The translations under genes and the position numbers were made by a program. Positions 1-7,711 of a stretch of DNA of 64,000 nt are shown in pieces (position 1 is the stretch's first letter; each line of letters opens with the position of its first letter). The notes below the pieces were generated by a model. That model saw nothing but the letters and a program-made list of their open reading frames with translations, searched no databases and was not told the origin of the DNA. Origin of the DNA: CAZUNO01 sp964621445 [NCBI: Candidatus Hadarchaeota archaeon] (GTDB lineage Archaea; CAYQAE01; CAYVLA01); NCBI GenBank assembly GCA_964621445.1, contig CAZUNO010000011.1, positions 1-64,000 on the forward strand, written 5' to 3'.

Positions 1-8
1 GTAAAATG

Positions 9-92
9 TGCGGGGGGTGGGGTTCGAACCCACGGAGGCCTTCGCCACTGGATCTTAAGTCCAGCCCTTTTGACCAACTCAGGTACCCCCGC
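9..92 (-). tRNA. tRNA-Leu (anticodon UAA)
   Basis: Read on the minus strand, the 7-bp acceptor stem pairs 86-92 with 10-16, the T arm has the GGTTCGAACC core, and a 5-bp anticodon stem encloses the loop CTTAAGA with anticodon TAA. The 84-nt length and the extra arm between anticodon and T stems fit a class II leucine tRNA. Position 9 gives discriminator A. CCA is not encoded and no intron is seen. Confidence 0.95.
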
Positions 93-140
93 GGCGGTCT
101 GGGATGCACCCAGGAACTGAAAACTGTTAGCTGGGACAAG

Positions 141-150
141 ATCTTTATCT
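141..150 (+). promoter_or_regulatory. TATA box for the 36-aa ORF / radical SAM pair
   Basis: ATCTTTATCT is centred about 26 nt before the ATG at 173, the spacing expected for an archaeal leaderless transcript. The element is close to symmetric, so it could also serve the divergent tRNA-Leu with a longer leader. Confidence 0.4.
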
Positions 151-172
151 GTTTCCGCCGGGCATTACCTCC

Positions 173-283
173 ATGGACCCCGGCCTAACCGACTCAAACA
201 TGCTGGCAAACATCCTTCTAGGCCTCATAGCCGCAGTCCTCCTGGTCATCGTTTACAGGTACGCTTCGGAGAGGCTGAGCTGA
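173..283 (+). CDS. Small single-pass membrane protein (36 aa)
   Basis: This short ORF starts at ATG 173 and its stop abuts the ATG of the radical SAM gene at 284. The product has a short polar N-terminus (MDPGLTDSNM), one strongly hydrophobic helix (about residues 11-28) and a short charged tail (YRYASERLS), a normal layout for a one-helix membrane peptide. A TATA-like element 26 nt upstream of the ATG supports expression. The exact junction suggests co-transcription. No family is recognised and function is unknown. It could be spurious, but promoter spacing, hydrophobicity pattern and operon position all agree. Confidence 0.5.
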   Translation: MDPGLTDSNMLANILLGLIAAVLLVIVYRYASERLS

Positions 284-1363
284 ATGGTCGAGCACACGGA
301 GTTCGACTCCTACGTGGTCGGTGAGCTGCCCGAGGGCTGCCGGCTCTGTACCCAGGGTGCAAAACTGGTGCTCTTCGCCACCGGTTTGTGTTCCCGTAAC
401 TGCTACTACTGCCCGCTCTCCCCCCAGCGCAAGGGGAAGGACCTGGTCCTGGCCAACGAGAGGCCGGTTAATAACGACCAGGACATACTTGAGGAGGCCA
501 GGGTCATGGACGCCCTGGGCACCGGCATCACCGGGGGCGATCCCATGGTCGTCCCCGAGAGGACGCTGAGGGTTCTGTCCCTGCTGAAGTCGGAGTTCGG
601 ATCCTCCCATCACGTCCACCTGTACACCGCGGAAACCGGGATAGGGAACGATGTTCTGGGCGCCCTTGGTAAAAGGGGTCTCGACGAGCTCAGGTTCCAC
701 GCCCGGCTTTCCCACCGGGATGTGATATCCCGCGCCGTGGCTGCCGGGCTTAACGTGGGGGTGGAGATCCCGTCCATCCCCGGCGAGGCGGAGAGGATGA
801 AGCGGGTGGCAAGCATGGCCGATCGCTGCGGGTGCAAGTTCATGAACCTAAACGAGCTGGAGGTCTGCTCGACCACCGCCGAGGCATTCCGGGAGCGAGG
901 CCTGAGGGTGGTCAGCGACGAGTCCAGCGCGTTGGAGGGAAGCCTGGAGGATGCACTGGAGGTGGCCGATTTCTGTCAGGACAGCACCTCGCTGGATGTG
1001 CATGTCTGTCCCTCCTCCCTCAAGGACCGTTTTCAGCTAAGGAACCGGCTGGGCAGGATGGCTAAAAATGTCCTAAAGCCCTACGAGGCCGTGGACGAGG
1101 ACAACCTGCTGGTAAAGACCCTGGTATCCCCCCGATCGGGTGAGCATGCCGGGCTCGGCCTTTTGACCAGGAGGATCATGAAGGAGCTCTCCCTGGAGGA
1201 TGAGATGGTGTACCATGATGCGGAAAAGGGGGTCATAGAGGCTCCTCCCCATCTGGCACGGAACATAGCGGACCTGGTGGACTCCAGGAGATATGAGGTC
1301 TCCCTGGTTGAGGAGTACCCCTCCTGGGACAGGCTTAGAACCGAGAAGATACCTTTGAACTGA
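284..1363 (+). CDS. Radical SAM protein, COG2108-like (PFL-activase related)
   Basis: The 359-aa protein has a CX3CX2C radical SAM cluster motif (C36, C40, C43, in CSRNCYYC) that would bind a [4Fe-4S] cluster and S-adenosylmethionine. A GITGGDP segment near residue 82 fits the SAM-binding glycine motif. A further CRLC pair lies upstream (C19, C22). The sequence resembles the uncharacterised archaeal family related to pyruvate-formate-lyase activating enzymes. The start follows the stop of the 36-aa membrane ORF directly. Substrate is unknown; the radical SAM assignment is secure, the subfamily less so. Confidence 0.85.
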   Translation: MVEHTEFDSYVVGELPEGCRLCTQGAKLVLFATGLCSRNCYYCPLSPQRKGKDLVLANERPVNNDQDILEEARVMDALGTGITGGDPMVVPERTLRVLSLLKSEFGSSHHVHLYTAETGIGNDVLGALGKRGLDELRFHARLSHRDVISRAVAAGLNVGVEIPSIPGEAERMKRVASMADRCGCKFMNLNELEVCSTTAEAFRERGLRVVSDESSALEGSLEDALEVADFCQDSTSLDVHVCPSSLKDRFQLRNRLGRMAKNVLKPYEAVDEDNLLVKTLVSPRSGEHAGLGLLTRRIMKELSLEDEMVYHDAEKGVIEAPPHLARNIADLVDSRRYEVSLVEEYPSWDRLRTEKIPLN

Positions 1364-1449
1364 TCATGCCGTCACCGTCCGGCATATCCTTAACGGGCCC
1401 AGGATAATTCCATGGATTTTACTTCAAATATCTACACCATCTGGTCTGT

Positions 1450-3258
1450 CTATTCCACCATGACGAGGGCCTCGGTTACCTGACCCAGCCTATCGGAGTT
1501 CACGGAAACGTCGGCCGTCACGGCGTATCTGCCGGGCAACCTGCCGCCCCTGAGCTTGAGGGGAATCCTTCCGGTCTGACCGGGCTCCACTCTTACCTGT
1601 CCTGGGGGCGATGATTCCCAGCCCTCATGGGTGATCAGTTCGGCCTCCACCTTGATTGAATTTTTGTGGTAGTTGTGTATCTCGAGCTCCAGGTCCAGGG
1701 ACTCCCCGCGTCCGATCCTCGACTGGTAGGGAACCAGCCTGACCCACCCGGGGTTGACCCCCATCTCGTGTGGCTCGGGAAGGAGCATTTCGAACATCTC
1801 CCGGGTTTTCTTCGCCCTCTCCTCGACGCTCCCGATCTTCTCCGCGTCGACCTCGAAGACGTCGCCGTGGCCGTGGGCAATTATGTCCGGCTCCAACTCG
1901 GCCAGTTTCCGGGCGCATTTCAGGTGGCTCCCTGCGGTGATTATGTTCCTGTGAATTATGGGCTGCGCTAACCGGTCGCCGGCCCCGGAGAGGCTATCCC
2001 CGGTGAATGCCACCCTCTTGCCATCAACGTTCACGGCCATGGCCATGTGGTACTCGGTCTGTCCCGGAAAGTGAACCACCTTGAGCGAGTACTCCTCCCA
2101 CTCCACCTCCTTTCCCTCCCCGATGGGTCGATCCACCTTCATGGGAAAGGGAAGAAGGCAGGGAACGTTGTATTCATGGGGGTTTTCCAGGATGTTAACC
2201 ATCTCTTCCAGGGCCCACAGCTCCACCCCGTGCCTTGTCTGGAGGTGGGGTATACCGCAGGTGTGGTCATCGTGGTAGTGGGTGGGGATCACCGCATCGA
2301 TGGATTTAATGCCGTAATTCTCCTTTAGCTCCCTCAGGGAGTGCTCCACGAACCTCTGGACCTCCCAGGACTCGAAGTGCCTGAGATGTGAGTAGAAGTG
2401 GTCGGTGCTTGCCGCTCCGTAGTCGATTAGCAGGGCCTTCCCCGAGTCGCTGATGAGCACGTAGAAGGTGCAGCAGGAGTGGGGGGAGACCAGGAGGTGG
2501 GGCAGTACCCTCTTTAAGGTGCGGTCTATGGTCAACGGCTGTCCCGCGAGGTGATCGTAGTACTTCCTCAGGTTGCCGATGGTTTGATCGATGGCCGCTT
2601 CGGGGTTTCTCATGGGCTCTCCGTGGGAGGGCAGGAGGATATCGGGGTCCTCCCTGCCCAGGTCCCGGAGGGAAAATGAGTTCAGGTTGATGCCCTCGGG
2701 GCCCCCGTAGGAGTGTTGCAGCTCGGTCAGGCTCCGGACCTTTCCCGGGGAGTGGATCAGATCGCCGGTAAACGCGGTCCTGAGGCCGTCGATATCCGAG
2801 AGGAGAACGATCGAGCCGTGGGTGTGGCCCAGGGCGGGCAGCACGAAAAACTCATGGCCCCTCCACCGGAAGTTCCCGTAATCCGGCAGCGAGCGGTTGA
2901 CCTCGACGCTTTCGGTCAGGGTGAAGAAGGTGGACTGGTTGTTGTAGCTGTCGTAGACCTGCTTGTTCCTCCAGAAGTTCTCGACATCATCGAAGAGGGA
3001 GCGCTCGTGAAAGGGCACCGCTATCCTGGTCCGCTCGGGCATGAGATGGTCGCCCTGGCCCTGGTCCCTGTGGTGGTGGGTGTGGAGGACCCAGTCTACG
3101 CTGGAGATCCCCAGGTCATCGAGGTGTTCCAGGATCTGGCCGGATCCCGAGTCGATCAGGAGCGCGTGATTACCGTCCCTGACCAGGTAAACGTTGCACG
3201 TGTCCCTGAGCATGTAGAGGTGCTCCGATATCATCCGGGGCCCTTTGTTTTGCGGCAT
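1450..3258 (-). CDS. Tandem metallo-beta-lactamase-fold hydrolase with C-terminal Ig-like domain
   Basis: The 602-aa protein contains two MBL-fold domains. The first has HTHHHRDQ at 59-66 (the last His of HxHxDH replaced by Gln) and FTGD near 163. The second has the complete motif HYHDDH at 327-332, FTGD near 418 and a late His in AHGHGD near 461. After about residue 505 comes a beta-rich segment like a CARDB/NEW3 domain. The intact second site should bind two metal ions; the first may be altered or structural. No signal peptide is seen. A TATA element 28 nt upstream of ATG 3258 suggests a leaderless message. Substrate is unknown. Confidence 0.8.
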   Translation of the reverse strand: MPQNKGPRMISEHLYMLRDTCNVYLVRDGNHALLIDSGSGQILEHLDDLGISSVDWVLHTHHHRDQGQGDHLMPERTRIAVPFHERSLFDDVENFWRNKQVYDSYNNQSTFFTLTESVEVNRSLPDYGNFRWRGHEFFVLPALGHTHGSIVLLSDIDGLRTAFTGDLIHSPGKVRSLTELQHSYGGPEGINLNSFSLRDLGREDPDILLPSHGEPMRNPEAAIDQTIGNLRKYYDHLAGQPLTIDRTLKRVLPHLLVSPHSCCTFYVLISDSGKALLIDYGAASTDHFYSHLRHFESWEVQRFVEHSLRELKENYGIKSIDAVIPTHYHDDHTCGIPHLQTRHGVELWALEEMVNILENPHEYNVPCLLPFPMKVDRPIGEGKEVEWEEYSLKVVHFPGQTEYHMAMAVNVDGKRVAFTGDSLSGAGDRLAQPIIHRNIITAGSHLKCARKLAELEPDIIAHGHGDVFEVDAEKIGSVEERAKKTREMFEMLLPEPHEMGVNPGWVRLVPYQSRIGRGESLDLELEIHNYHKNSIKVEAELITHEGWESSPPGQVRVEPGQTGRIPLKLRGGRLPGRYAVTADVSVNSDRLGQVTEALVMVE

Positions 3259-3280
3259 CGTTTGCCGTTTCGGTCGAATT

Positions 3281-3290
3281 CGGAAATATC
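3281..3290 (-). promoter_or_regulatory. TATA box for the tandem MBL gene
   Basis: On the minus strand GATATTTCCG is centred 28 nt before the ATG at 3258, consistent with leaderless transcription. Confidence 0.4.
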
Positions 3291-3347
3291 TTGCCCCTCG
3301 GAAAACATATTAGGACCGCCGCCTCCTGGCGGGAATGGAGAACGACC

Positions 3348-3809
3348 TTGGCTCAGAGCGAGATCAGAGTTGACACCATGGACCAGTCCCCGGAGAAGTA
3401 CCTGGAGGAACTGGGTCTGGGAGAGCGCATGGTTACCATCCTGACCGGGTTGGACGTGATACTGGATCCCGAGGCCAGCATGGACGAGGACTTCTGGGGG
3501 CTGGTGAAGTCGGAGCTGGGCATGGCGGGCCTGGACTACGACGACCTCCCGGGCCGGAGACACCTCTCCAGCGGAACGGGGACGGTTATGGTTCTCGAGG
3601 AGCGCGATCTGCCGGGGGTGCTGGAGGCGGTGCAGTCGGCGATCGACCACTGGATGGACAGGGGCCACAGCCCCCAGAGGGTGCTGGATATAGCCTTTCT
3701 GGTGGCCAAGGGGCGGGGGATGGAGAAGGCGGAGGTCCGGGGACCGGCCAGCTCCCTGAGGGACGCCCTGCTGATAGGCAGGGACGGGTTCTCGGAGGTC
3801 GGAAGCTGA
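3348..3809 (+). CDS. Hypothetical protein
   Basis: I do not recognise this soluble, acidic protein of about 153 aa. It is mostly predicted helical, with a central HLSSGTGTVMVLEE strand region and a helix around LEAVQSAIDHWMDRG. The start chosen is TTG 3348, because GGAG lies 7 nt upstream; ATG 3378 and TTG 3291 are in-frame alternatives, the last unlikely because it precedes a TATA-like CATATTA at 3305. It is divergent from the MBL gene and followed by an AT-rich promoter region for phoU. Codon use looks like that of its neighbours. Confidence 0.6.
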   Translation: MAQSEIRVDTMDQSPEKYLEELGLGERMVTILTGLDVILDPEASMDEDFWGLVKSELGMAGLDYDDLPGRRHLSSGTGTVMVLEERDLPGVLEAVQSAIDHWMDRGHSPQRVLDIAFLVAKGRGMEKAEVRGPASSLRDALLIGRDGFSEVGS

Positions 3810-3852
3810 TATTTTTGCTTTAGAGCAAACTAATATTACCTATATTTTAATC

Positions 3853-3884
3853 AATGCTTTATATAGAACTACATTTTTATATAA
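3853..3884 (+). promoter_or_regulatory. Two TATA-like boxes upstream of phoU
   Basis: A very AT-rich gap (about 3806-3890) holds CTTTATATAG near 3858 and TTTTTATATAA at 3874-3884. The second is about 30 nt before the ATG at 3909, suggesting a very short leader. The first could be an alternative promoter or lie in a regulator-binding region. Confidence 0.55.
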
Positions 3885-3908
3885 TGACTCCAAGTTTAGC
3901 TGGTCACA

Positions 3909-4907
3909 ATGGAGACCAGGAGAGTACAGCTCATAGGCGGGTCGACCTACGTTGTTTCCCTGCCTAAGAAGTGGGTAACCAAGTCCGATGTCAAGAAGAA
4001 ATCGGAGATAGGTCTGGTTACCCAGAGCTCTGGCTACCTGGTCGTGGTCCCCAAGCCGGAATTGCTTGAGGGCCAGAAGGAGGGCATAGTCAAGGTGGCC
4101 AACGGGGACGATAAGAAGTACATCTCCCGGTCCATCATCGCCCGCTACCTGAATGGTTGCGACGTGATCAGGGTGGTATCCGACCAGAGGCTGGAGGTTT
4201 CCCAGATAGAGGAGATCAAGTCCACCACCCGCAAGCTAATCGGCCTGGAGACCATCGAGGAGGACTCCAACGAGGTATCCCTCCACAGCCTGCTGAACCT
4301 GGAGGAGCTGGAGATTCTAAAGGGCATCAAGAGGGCCCACGCAATAGCGTGCTCCATGCAGAAGGATGCCATTAGGGCCCTGAAGCAGGGTGACGCCGAG
4401 CTCGCCCGCAGCGCCATCCAGAGGGACAGCGACGTTGACAGGCTTTACTTCCTGACCCTGAGGCAGCTAAGGCTGGCCTGCACCAACCCCGAACTTTCCA
4501 GCAGGCTGGGATTGGCCCCCATAAACTGCCTGGATTACGAGCTGGTTATCAAGAGGATCGAGCACATCGCGGACCACGCAGAGCGCATGGCCGGTCACGT
4601 TCTGGACCTCTCGGAGCTGGACGTCAATAACGGCATAGTCACCACCCTTCTGGACGTCAACAACGACTCGCTCCAGATACACCGCGGGGCCATGGATGCC
4701 CTGTTCACCGGGAACGTGGAGCTGGCCAACCAGGTGATCGATCTCCGCGACGGAATAAGGGAGAAGAGAGAGGGCATAGGTGAGCACCTGGCCGACGAGT
4801 CGGTGATGGTCAACATCAAGATCAATGCCATGCTGGACAGCACCGAGAGGATCGCCGACTACGGGACGGACATAGCAGAGGTCGCCATTAACCAGGACAA
4901 GAGCTAG
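3909..4907 (+). CDS. phoU: Phosphate uptake regulator, PhoU family with AbrB-like N-terminus
   Basis: The 332-aa protein starts with a SpoVT/AbrB-like swapped-hairpin segment (RRVQLIGGSTYVVSLPKKWV), typical of archaeal PhoU-like regulators, followed by two helical PhoU repeats (about 120-215 and 220-325) rich in acidic and His residues that bind metal in the family (IEHIADHAERM, STERIADYG). In bacteria PhoU restrains phosphate uptake with the Pst transporter; here the AbrB-like part suggests DNA binding. No pst genes are adjacent. The 3' end overlaps the convergent CYTH gene by 4 nt. Confidence 0.85.
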   Translation: METRRVQLIGGSTYVVSLPKKWVTKSDVKKKSEIGLVTQSSGYLVVVPKPELLEGQKEGIVKVANGDDKKYISRSIIARYLNGCDVIRVVSDQRLEVSQIEEIKSTTRKLIGLETIEEDSNEVSLHSLLNLEELEILKGIKRAHAIACSMQKDAIRALKQGDAELARSAIQRDSDVDRLYFLTLRQLRLACTNPELSSRLGLAPINCLDYELVIKRIEHIADHAERMAGHVLDLSELDVNNGIVTTLLDVNNDSLQIHRGAMDALFTGNVELANQVIDLRDGIREKREGIGEHLADESVMVNIKINAMLDSTERIADYGTDIAEVAINQDKS

Positions 4908-5410
4908 CTCCCGACCAGGTCACTGTACGAGCAGAGCACCAGGTCATCATCTTTTATTGAGAATTTTTTTCGCAGCTCGCGCGCTTTTCTCTCCGCGGAC
5001 GCAGGCCCTTCCTCCTCAACGGGCACCTCGAACTCGATGAAGCTCCCCAGGTCCCGGACCAGGTCCAGGTTTACCTTCACCCTTCCCAGGTAGTAAACCT
5101 CCCTGGTCTTTCGCACCACGACCCTGACCCCCAGGGCCGAGGCCAGGACCTTTCCCAGCTCTTCCGACCTCGGGTGCCGGTATATCTGGTATACGCAGTC
5201 CCTCCTGCCCCCGTTCTCCACCCTCTGGTAGTATATGAGCTCCGATGGCTGTCCCTCTATCTCTCTGAGCTTCAACCTCCCCTCGGGGACCCGGAAGTAG
5301 GTGTCCACCTGCTCCTCGGTCCTGAAAACCTCTGCCCCCATGTCCTCCAGGATGCCCCTGGCCGCCTCGCGGGCGGGGTACCGAGCCTTGAGCTCCACGT
5401 TCTCGGGCAT
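4904..5410 (-). CDS. CYTH-domain protein (class IV adenylate cyclase / thiamine-triphosphatase superfamily)
   Basis: The 168-aa length matches stand-alone CYTH proteins. The N-terminal signature region reads NVELKARY, close to the ExExK motif, with Asn in place of the first Glu. Further charged beta strands fit the triphosphate tunnel: GRLKLREIEG, YYQRVE, VVVRKTREVY, VNLDLVRDLGSFIEFE. Members hydrolyse or cyclise triphosphate substrates with Mg2+ or Mn2+; the archaeal role is not settled. TATA box GATTTATGT lies about 28 nt upstream of the ATG. The gene overlaps the end of phoU by 4 nt. Confidence 0.85.
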   Translation of the reverse strand: MPENVELKARYPAREAARGILEDMGAEVFRTEEQVDTYFRVPEGRLKLREIEGQPSELIYYQRVENGGRRDCVYQIYRHPRSEELGKVLASALGVRVVVRKTREVYYLGRVKVNLDLVRDLGSFIEFEVPVEEEGPASAERKARELRKKFSIKDDDLVLCSYSDLVGS

Positions 5411-5433
5411 GGTGATTCCGGGAGATTCCCGTA

Positions 5434-5443
5434 CCTACATAAA
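5434..5443 (-). promoter_or_regulatory. TATA box for the CYTH gene
   Basis: Minus-strand GGATTTATGT is centred about 28 nt from the ATG at 5410, consistent with a leaderless mRNA. Confidence 0.4.
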
Positions 5444-5499
5444 TCCGTTCCCTAGAATAGAATATCGATGTGCCGGGGAATTCCCCTCACAAGCCGGGC

Positions 5500-5919
5500 C
5501 TAGAATCCGGGGCTCTTCAGGTACTTGAAAAGCTTGTCCAGGTCGGAAAGCACCTGGTTCATTCTCTCCACGGCGTTCTGGAGCTCCTGGACGTCCCCCT
5601 GTGTGGCATGTATCTTGGTCTTCATGCGGGGAATCTCGCCCAGGCGGGAGTTGACCTCCCCGAGCATGGCGTGCATCTCGCTTATCTTGGACTGCATCTC
5701 GGCCATCTCAGCCCTCATCTCGGTGGTTTTCTGGTCCACTGCGGAGTTCTTCTCGTCGAGCTTGAGAAAGATGCTCTGGAGGGTCTGGTAATCCTGCCTG
5801 GCCTTTGATAGCTGCTCGGATACGTCGGCCAGCTTACCCAGGATATCCCCAGCGCGGAGTTCTCTTATCTCATCGATGGCTTCGTCTGATTTTTTCTTGC
5901 CCAACCCTAAAGGTGGCAT
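5500..5919 (-). CDS. Coiled-coil protein (hypothetical)
   Basis: The 139-aa protein is almost entirely amphipathic helix rich in Glu, Lys, Gln and Met from about residue 25 to 130, with heptad spacing of hydrophobic residues (for example TTEMRAEMAEMQSKISEM). The short N-terminus is basic (GLGKKK). It has no membrane segment or catalytic motif. Such proteins in archaea may be structural or chromosome-associated, but nothing here decides this. A TATA box CTTTTTATCC is centred 27 nt before the ATG, so the message is probably leaderless. Confidence 0.7.
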   Translation of the reverse strand: MPPLGLGKKKSDEAIDEIRELRAGDILGKLADVSEQLSKARQDYQTLQSIFLKLDEKNSAVDQKTTEMRAEMAEMQSKISEMHAMLGEVNSRLGEIPRMKTKIHATQGDVQELQNAVERMNQVLSDLDKLFKYLKSPGF

Positions 5920-5940
5920 TGGGCCGAGTCACGGAAGATA

Positions 5941-5950
5941 GGATAAAAAG
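5941..5950 (-). promoter_or_regulatory. TATA box for the coiled-coil gene
   Basis: Minus-strand CTTTTTATCC lies about 27 nt upstream of ATG 5919. Confidence 0.5.
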
Positions 5951-6058
5951 GTTTTGCGTGGGCCTTTAATTGACGTTGCCGGATGCCCGGGGGGCGATTA
6001 ATCTAGCCCTCGCGCCAAGGGGTACCCGAGTGAACGTATTGAGGAGGAGGTCCCGGGG

Positions 6059-7663
6059 TTGAAGGGCCCTGCCTGGCTGGTCATAGCGGTAAACGAGTAC
6101 CGGATCAGGATCAACAGGGTACCCTCCCTGAAACCCTATTTTCCCTACCTGGCGCCCCTGTTCCTGGTCATACACGCCCTGTTCGTCGCCCCCCTGTTGG
6201 CCGACCTCTTCGCCGGGGGCTTCCTGGGCCTGATGGTGTCCAGGTCGGCCCTTTCCTTCGTTGGGATAATCCTGTTCGTTATCTTCCTGTACTTCATAAT
6301 CCTTCCCGTAACCCACACCCTGCGTGACCTGGACGCCGGGGGGTTCGAGCACTACCTCTCGGCCCCCGTGAAGCCCAGCCACCTCCTGCTGGGCGAGTTC
6401 CTGGGCGAGATGCCCTTCTACTCCCTGATAGTGGGCGTGCTGGCCGCCCTGTTCGCCGCCGCCCTCCGACCCCTGGGGCTGGGCCGGGTGCAGCTGGGCG
6501 TGGTGGTCCTGGTGTTTGTCATGGTCTTCATGTCCAGCTCCTGGATCGGGAACCTGGTTGCCGCCTTCCTCAGGTCCAAGGTCCGCAGGAGCGGTAGGGG
6601 GAGGGACATCGGGAGGGCCGTTTCCTTCATTCTGCCCCTTCCCCTGGTGTTTCTGGTGTATGCCATACAGTTCGGGGGTCTGCTTGAGGCCCTGTCCGAC
6701 CCGGCCACCAAGGGCTGGGTGAGGACCCTGCTGGGGGCTCTTCCCAGTTCCTGGGGGGCCAGGACCATCACCGCCATCGCCCGGAACCCGGGCCAGCTGA
6801 TGGCCGCTCCCTACGTCACCTTCGGCCCCTTCCTGGCCCTTTTCCTTTTTCTGGCTGGGTCCCTGTGGCTGGGGGTCAAGCTATCCGACTGGGCCTACAA
6901 GGTGGAGCCGGGGTCCCTGTCCCCCTCCATGGCCGGGGCCGAGGGGAGGCTTTCCAGGGCGGTGCGACTCCTTGCCGCCGGCGGGTCTCTGGGGGTCATA
7001 CTACTGGGGTTGCTAAGGATCTACTTCCGGCGTCTGGAGAACGTATCCAAGATAACCTATATCGGGGGCCTGACCGTGTTCCTCTCAATCTTCCTGGGGG
7101 GCCCGGAAAACGGGGAATTTGGGGTTCTGGTTCCCCTGATGGCCGTGCACTTCATGCTCCCCATGTTCACGGTGTTCGTGGTGGGCGGGGTGACCATCAG
7201 GGGAAAGGACATGCTAATGGTCTACCGCAAGGCCCCTGGTGGGGTGGCCCGTTTTATCGAGGCCTCCCTGGTGGAGAAGCTCCTGGTTGTGGCTCCGCTG
7301 GGAATGGTAGTGGGCGTGGCCTCGGTGGTGGTCAACGCCGATGCCCGGCTGTCCTCCACCCTTCCCAACCTGGCGCTTCTAGTCCCCTTCTCGGTGGCCG
7401 CGGTGGCCTTCGTGCTGGGCCTGTTCCTGGCCAACCCCGCCTTCTCGGAGAGGTCGGGCAAGTTCATACTGAACCTGTTTCTGGCAATGACCATATACGG
7501 GATCCTGCTGGTGGTATCCCTGGCCGGCGTGGTCGGGACCATCGAGGGCGGAGACCCCTGGCGGGGTATGCTCGAGCTGCAGATGGTGTACACGGTGACC
7601 ACCTCCCTGGTCGCCGTGCTGGCGCTCTACGCCGGGTGGTCCAGGTTCAGTGCCGTGGAGTAG
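6059..7663 (+). CDS. Polytopic membrane protein, probable ABC-2-type permease
   Basis: The 534-aa protein starts at TTG 6059, chosen because GGAGGAGG lies about 10 nt upstream and no other in-frame start has a better site. It has about 12 hydrophobic helices in two halves (roughly 30-250 and 290-530) with a basic cytoplasmic loop near 175-195 (RSKVRRSGRGRDIGR). Phrases such as HTLRDLDAGGFEHYLSAPVK resemble large ABC-2-type exporter subunits. No ATPase gene is adjacent, so a partner would be elsewhere. The substrate cannot be inferred. GC content and Gly/Leu/Val use are high, as expected for membrane protein in this genome. Confidence 0.65.
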   Translation: MKGPAWLVIAVNEYRIRINRVPSLKPYFPYLAPLFLVIHALFVAPLLADLFAGGFLGLMVSRSALSFVGIILFVIFLYFIILPVTHTLRDLDAGGFEHYLSAPVKPSHLLLGEFLGEMPFYSLIVGVLAALFAAALRPLGLGRVQLGVVVLVFVMVFMSSSWIGNLVAAFLRSKVRRSGRGRDIGRAVSFILPLPLVFLVYAIQFGGLLEALSDPATKGWVRTLLGALPSSWGARTITAIARNPGQLMAAPYVTFGPFLALFLFLAGSLWLGVKLSDWAYKVEPGSLSPSMAGAEGRLSRAVRLLAAGGSLGVILLGLLRIYFRRLENVSKITYIGGLTVFLSIFLGGPENGEFGVLVPLMAVHFMLPMFTVFVVGGVTIRGKDMLMVYRKAPGGVARFIEASLVEKLLVVAPLGMVVGVASVVVNADARLSSTLPNLALLVPFSVAAVAFVLGLFLANPAFSERSGKFILNLFLAMTIYGILLVVSLAGVVGTIEGGDPWRGMLELQMVYTVTTSLVAVLALYAGWSRFSAVE

Positions 7664-7677
7664 GCCGGGCACGGCAA

Positions 7678-7686
7678 CATATATAG
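7678..7686 (+). promoter_or_regulatory. TATA box for gltX
   Basis: CATATATAG is centred 30 nt before the ATG at 7712. Confidence 0.55.
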
Positions 7687-7711
7687 AATCCCGGCAGGAA
7701 CCCGGGCATCG

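Noticed and set aside
3231-3668. Minus-strand frame opposite the hypothetical gene at 3348
   Set aside because: It is rich in His, Pro and Arg and lies antisense to a better-supported gene; it is the mirror of GC-biased codons.
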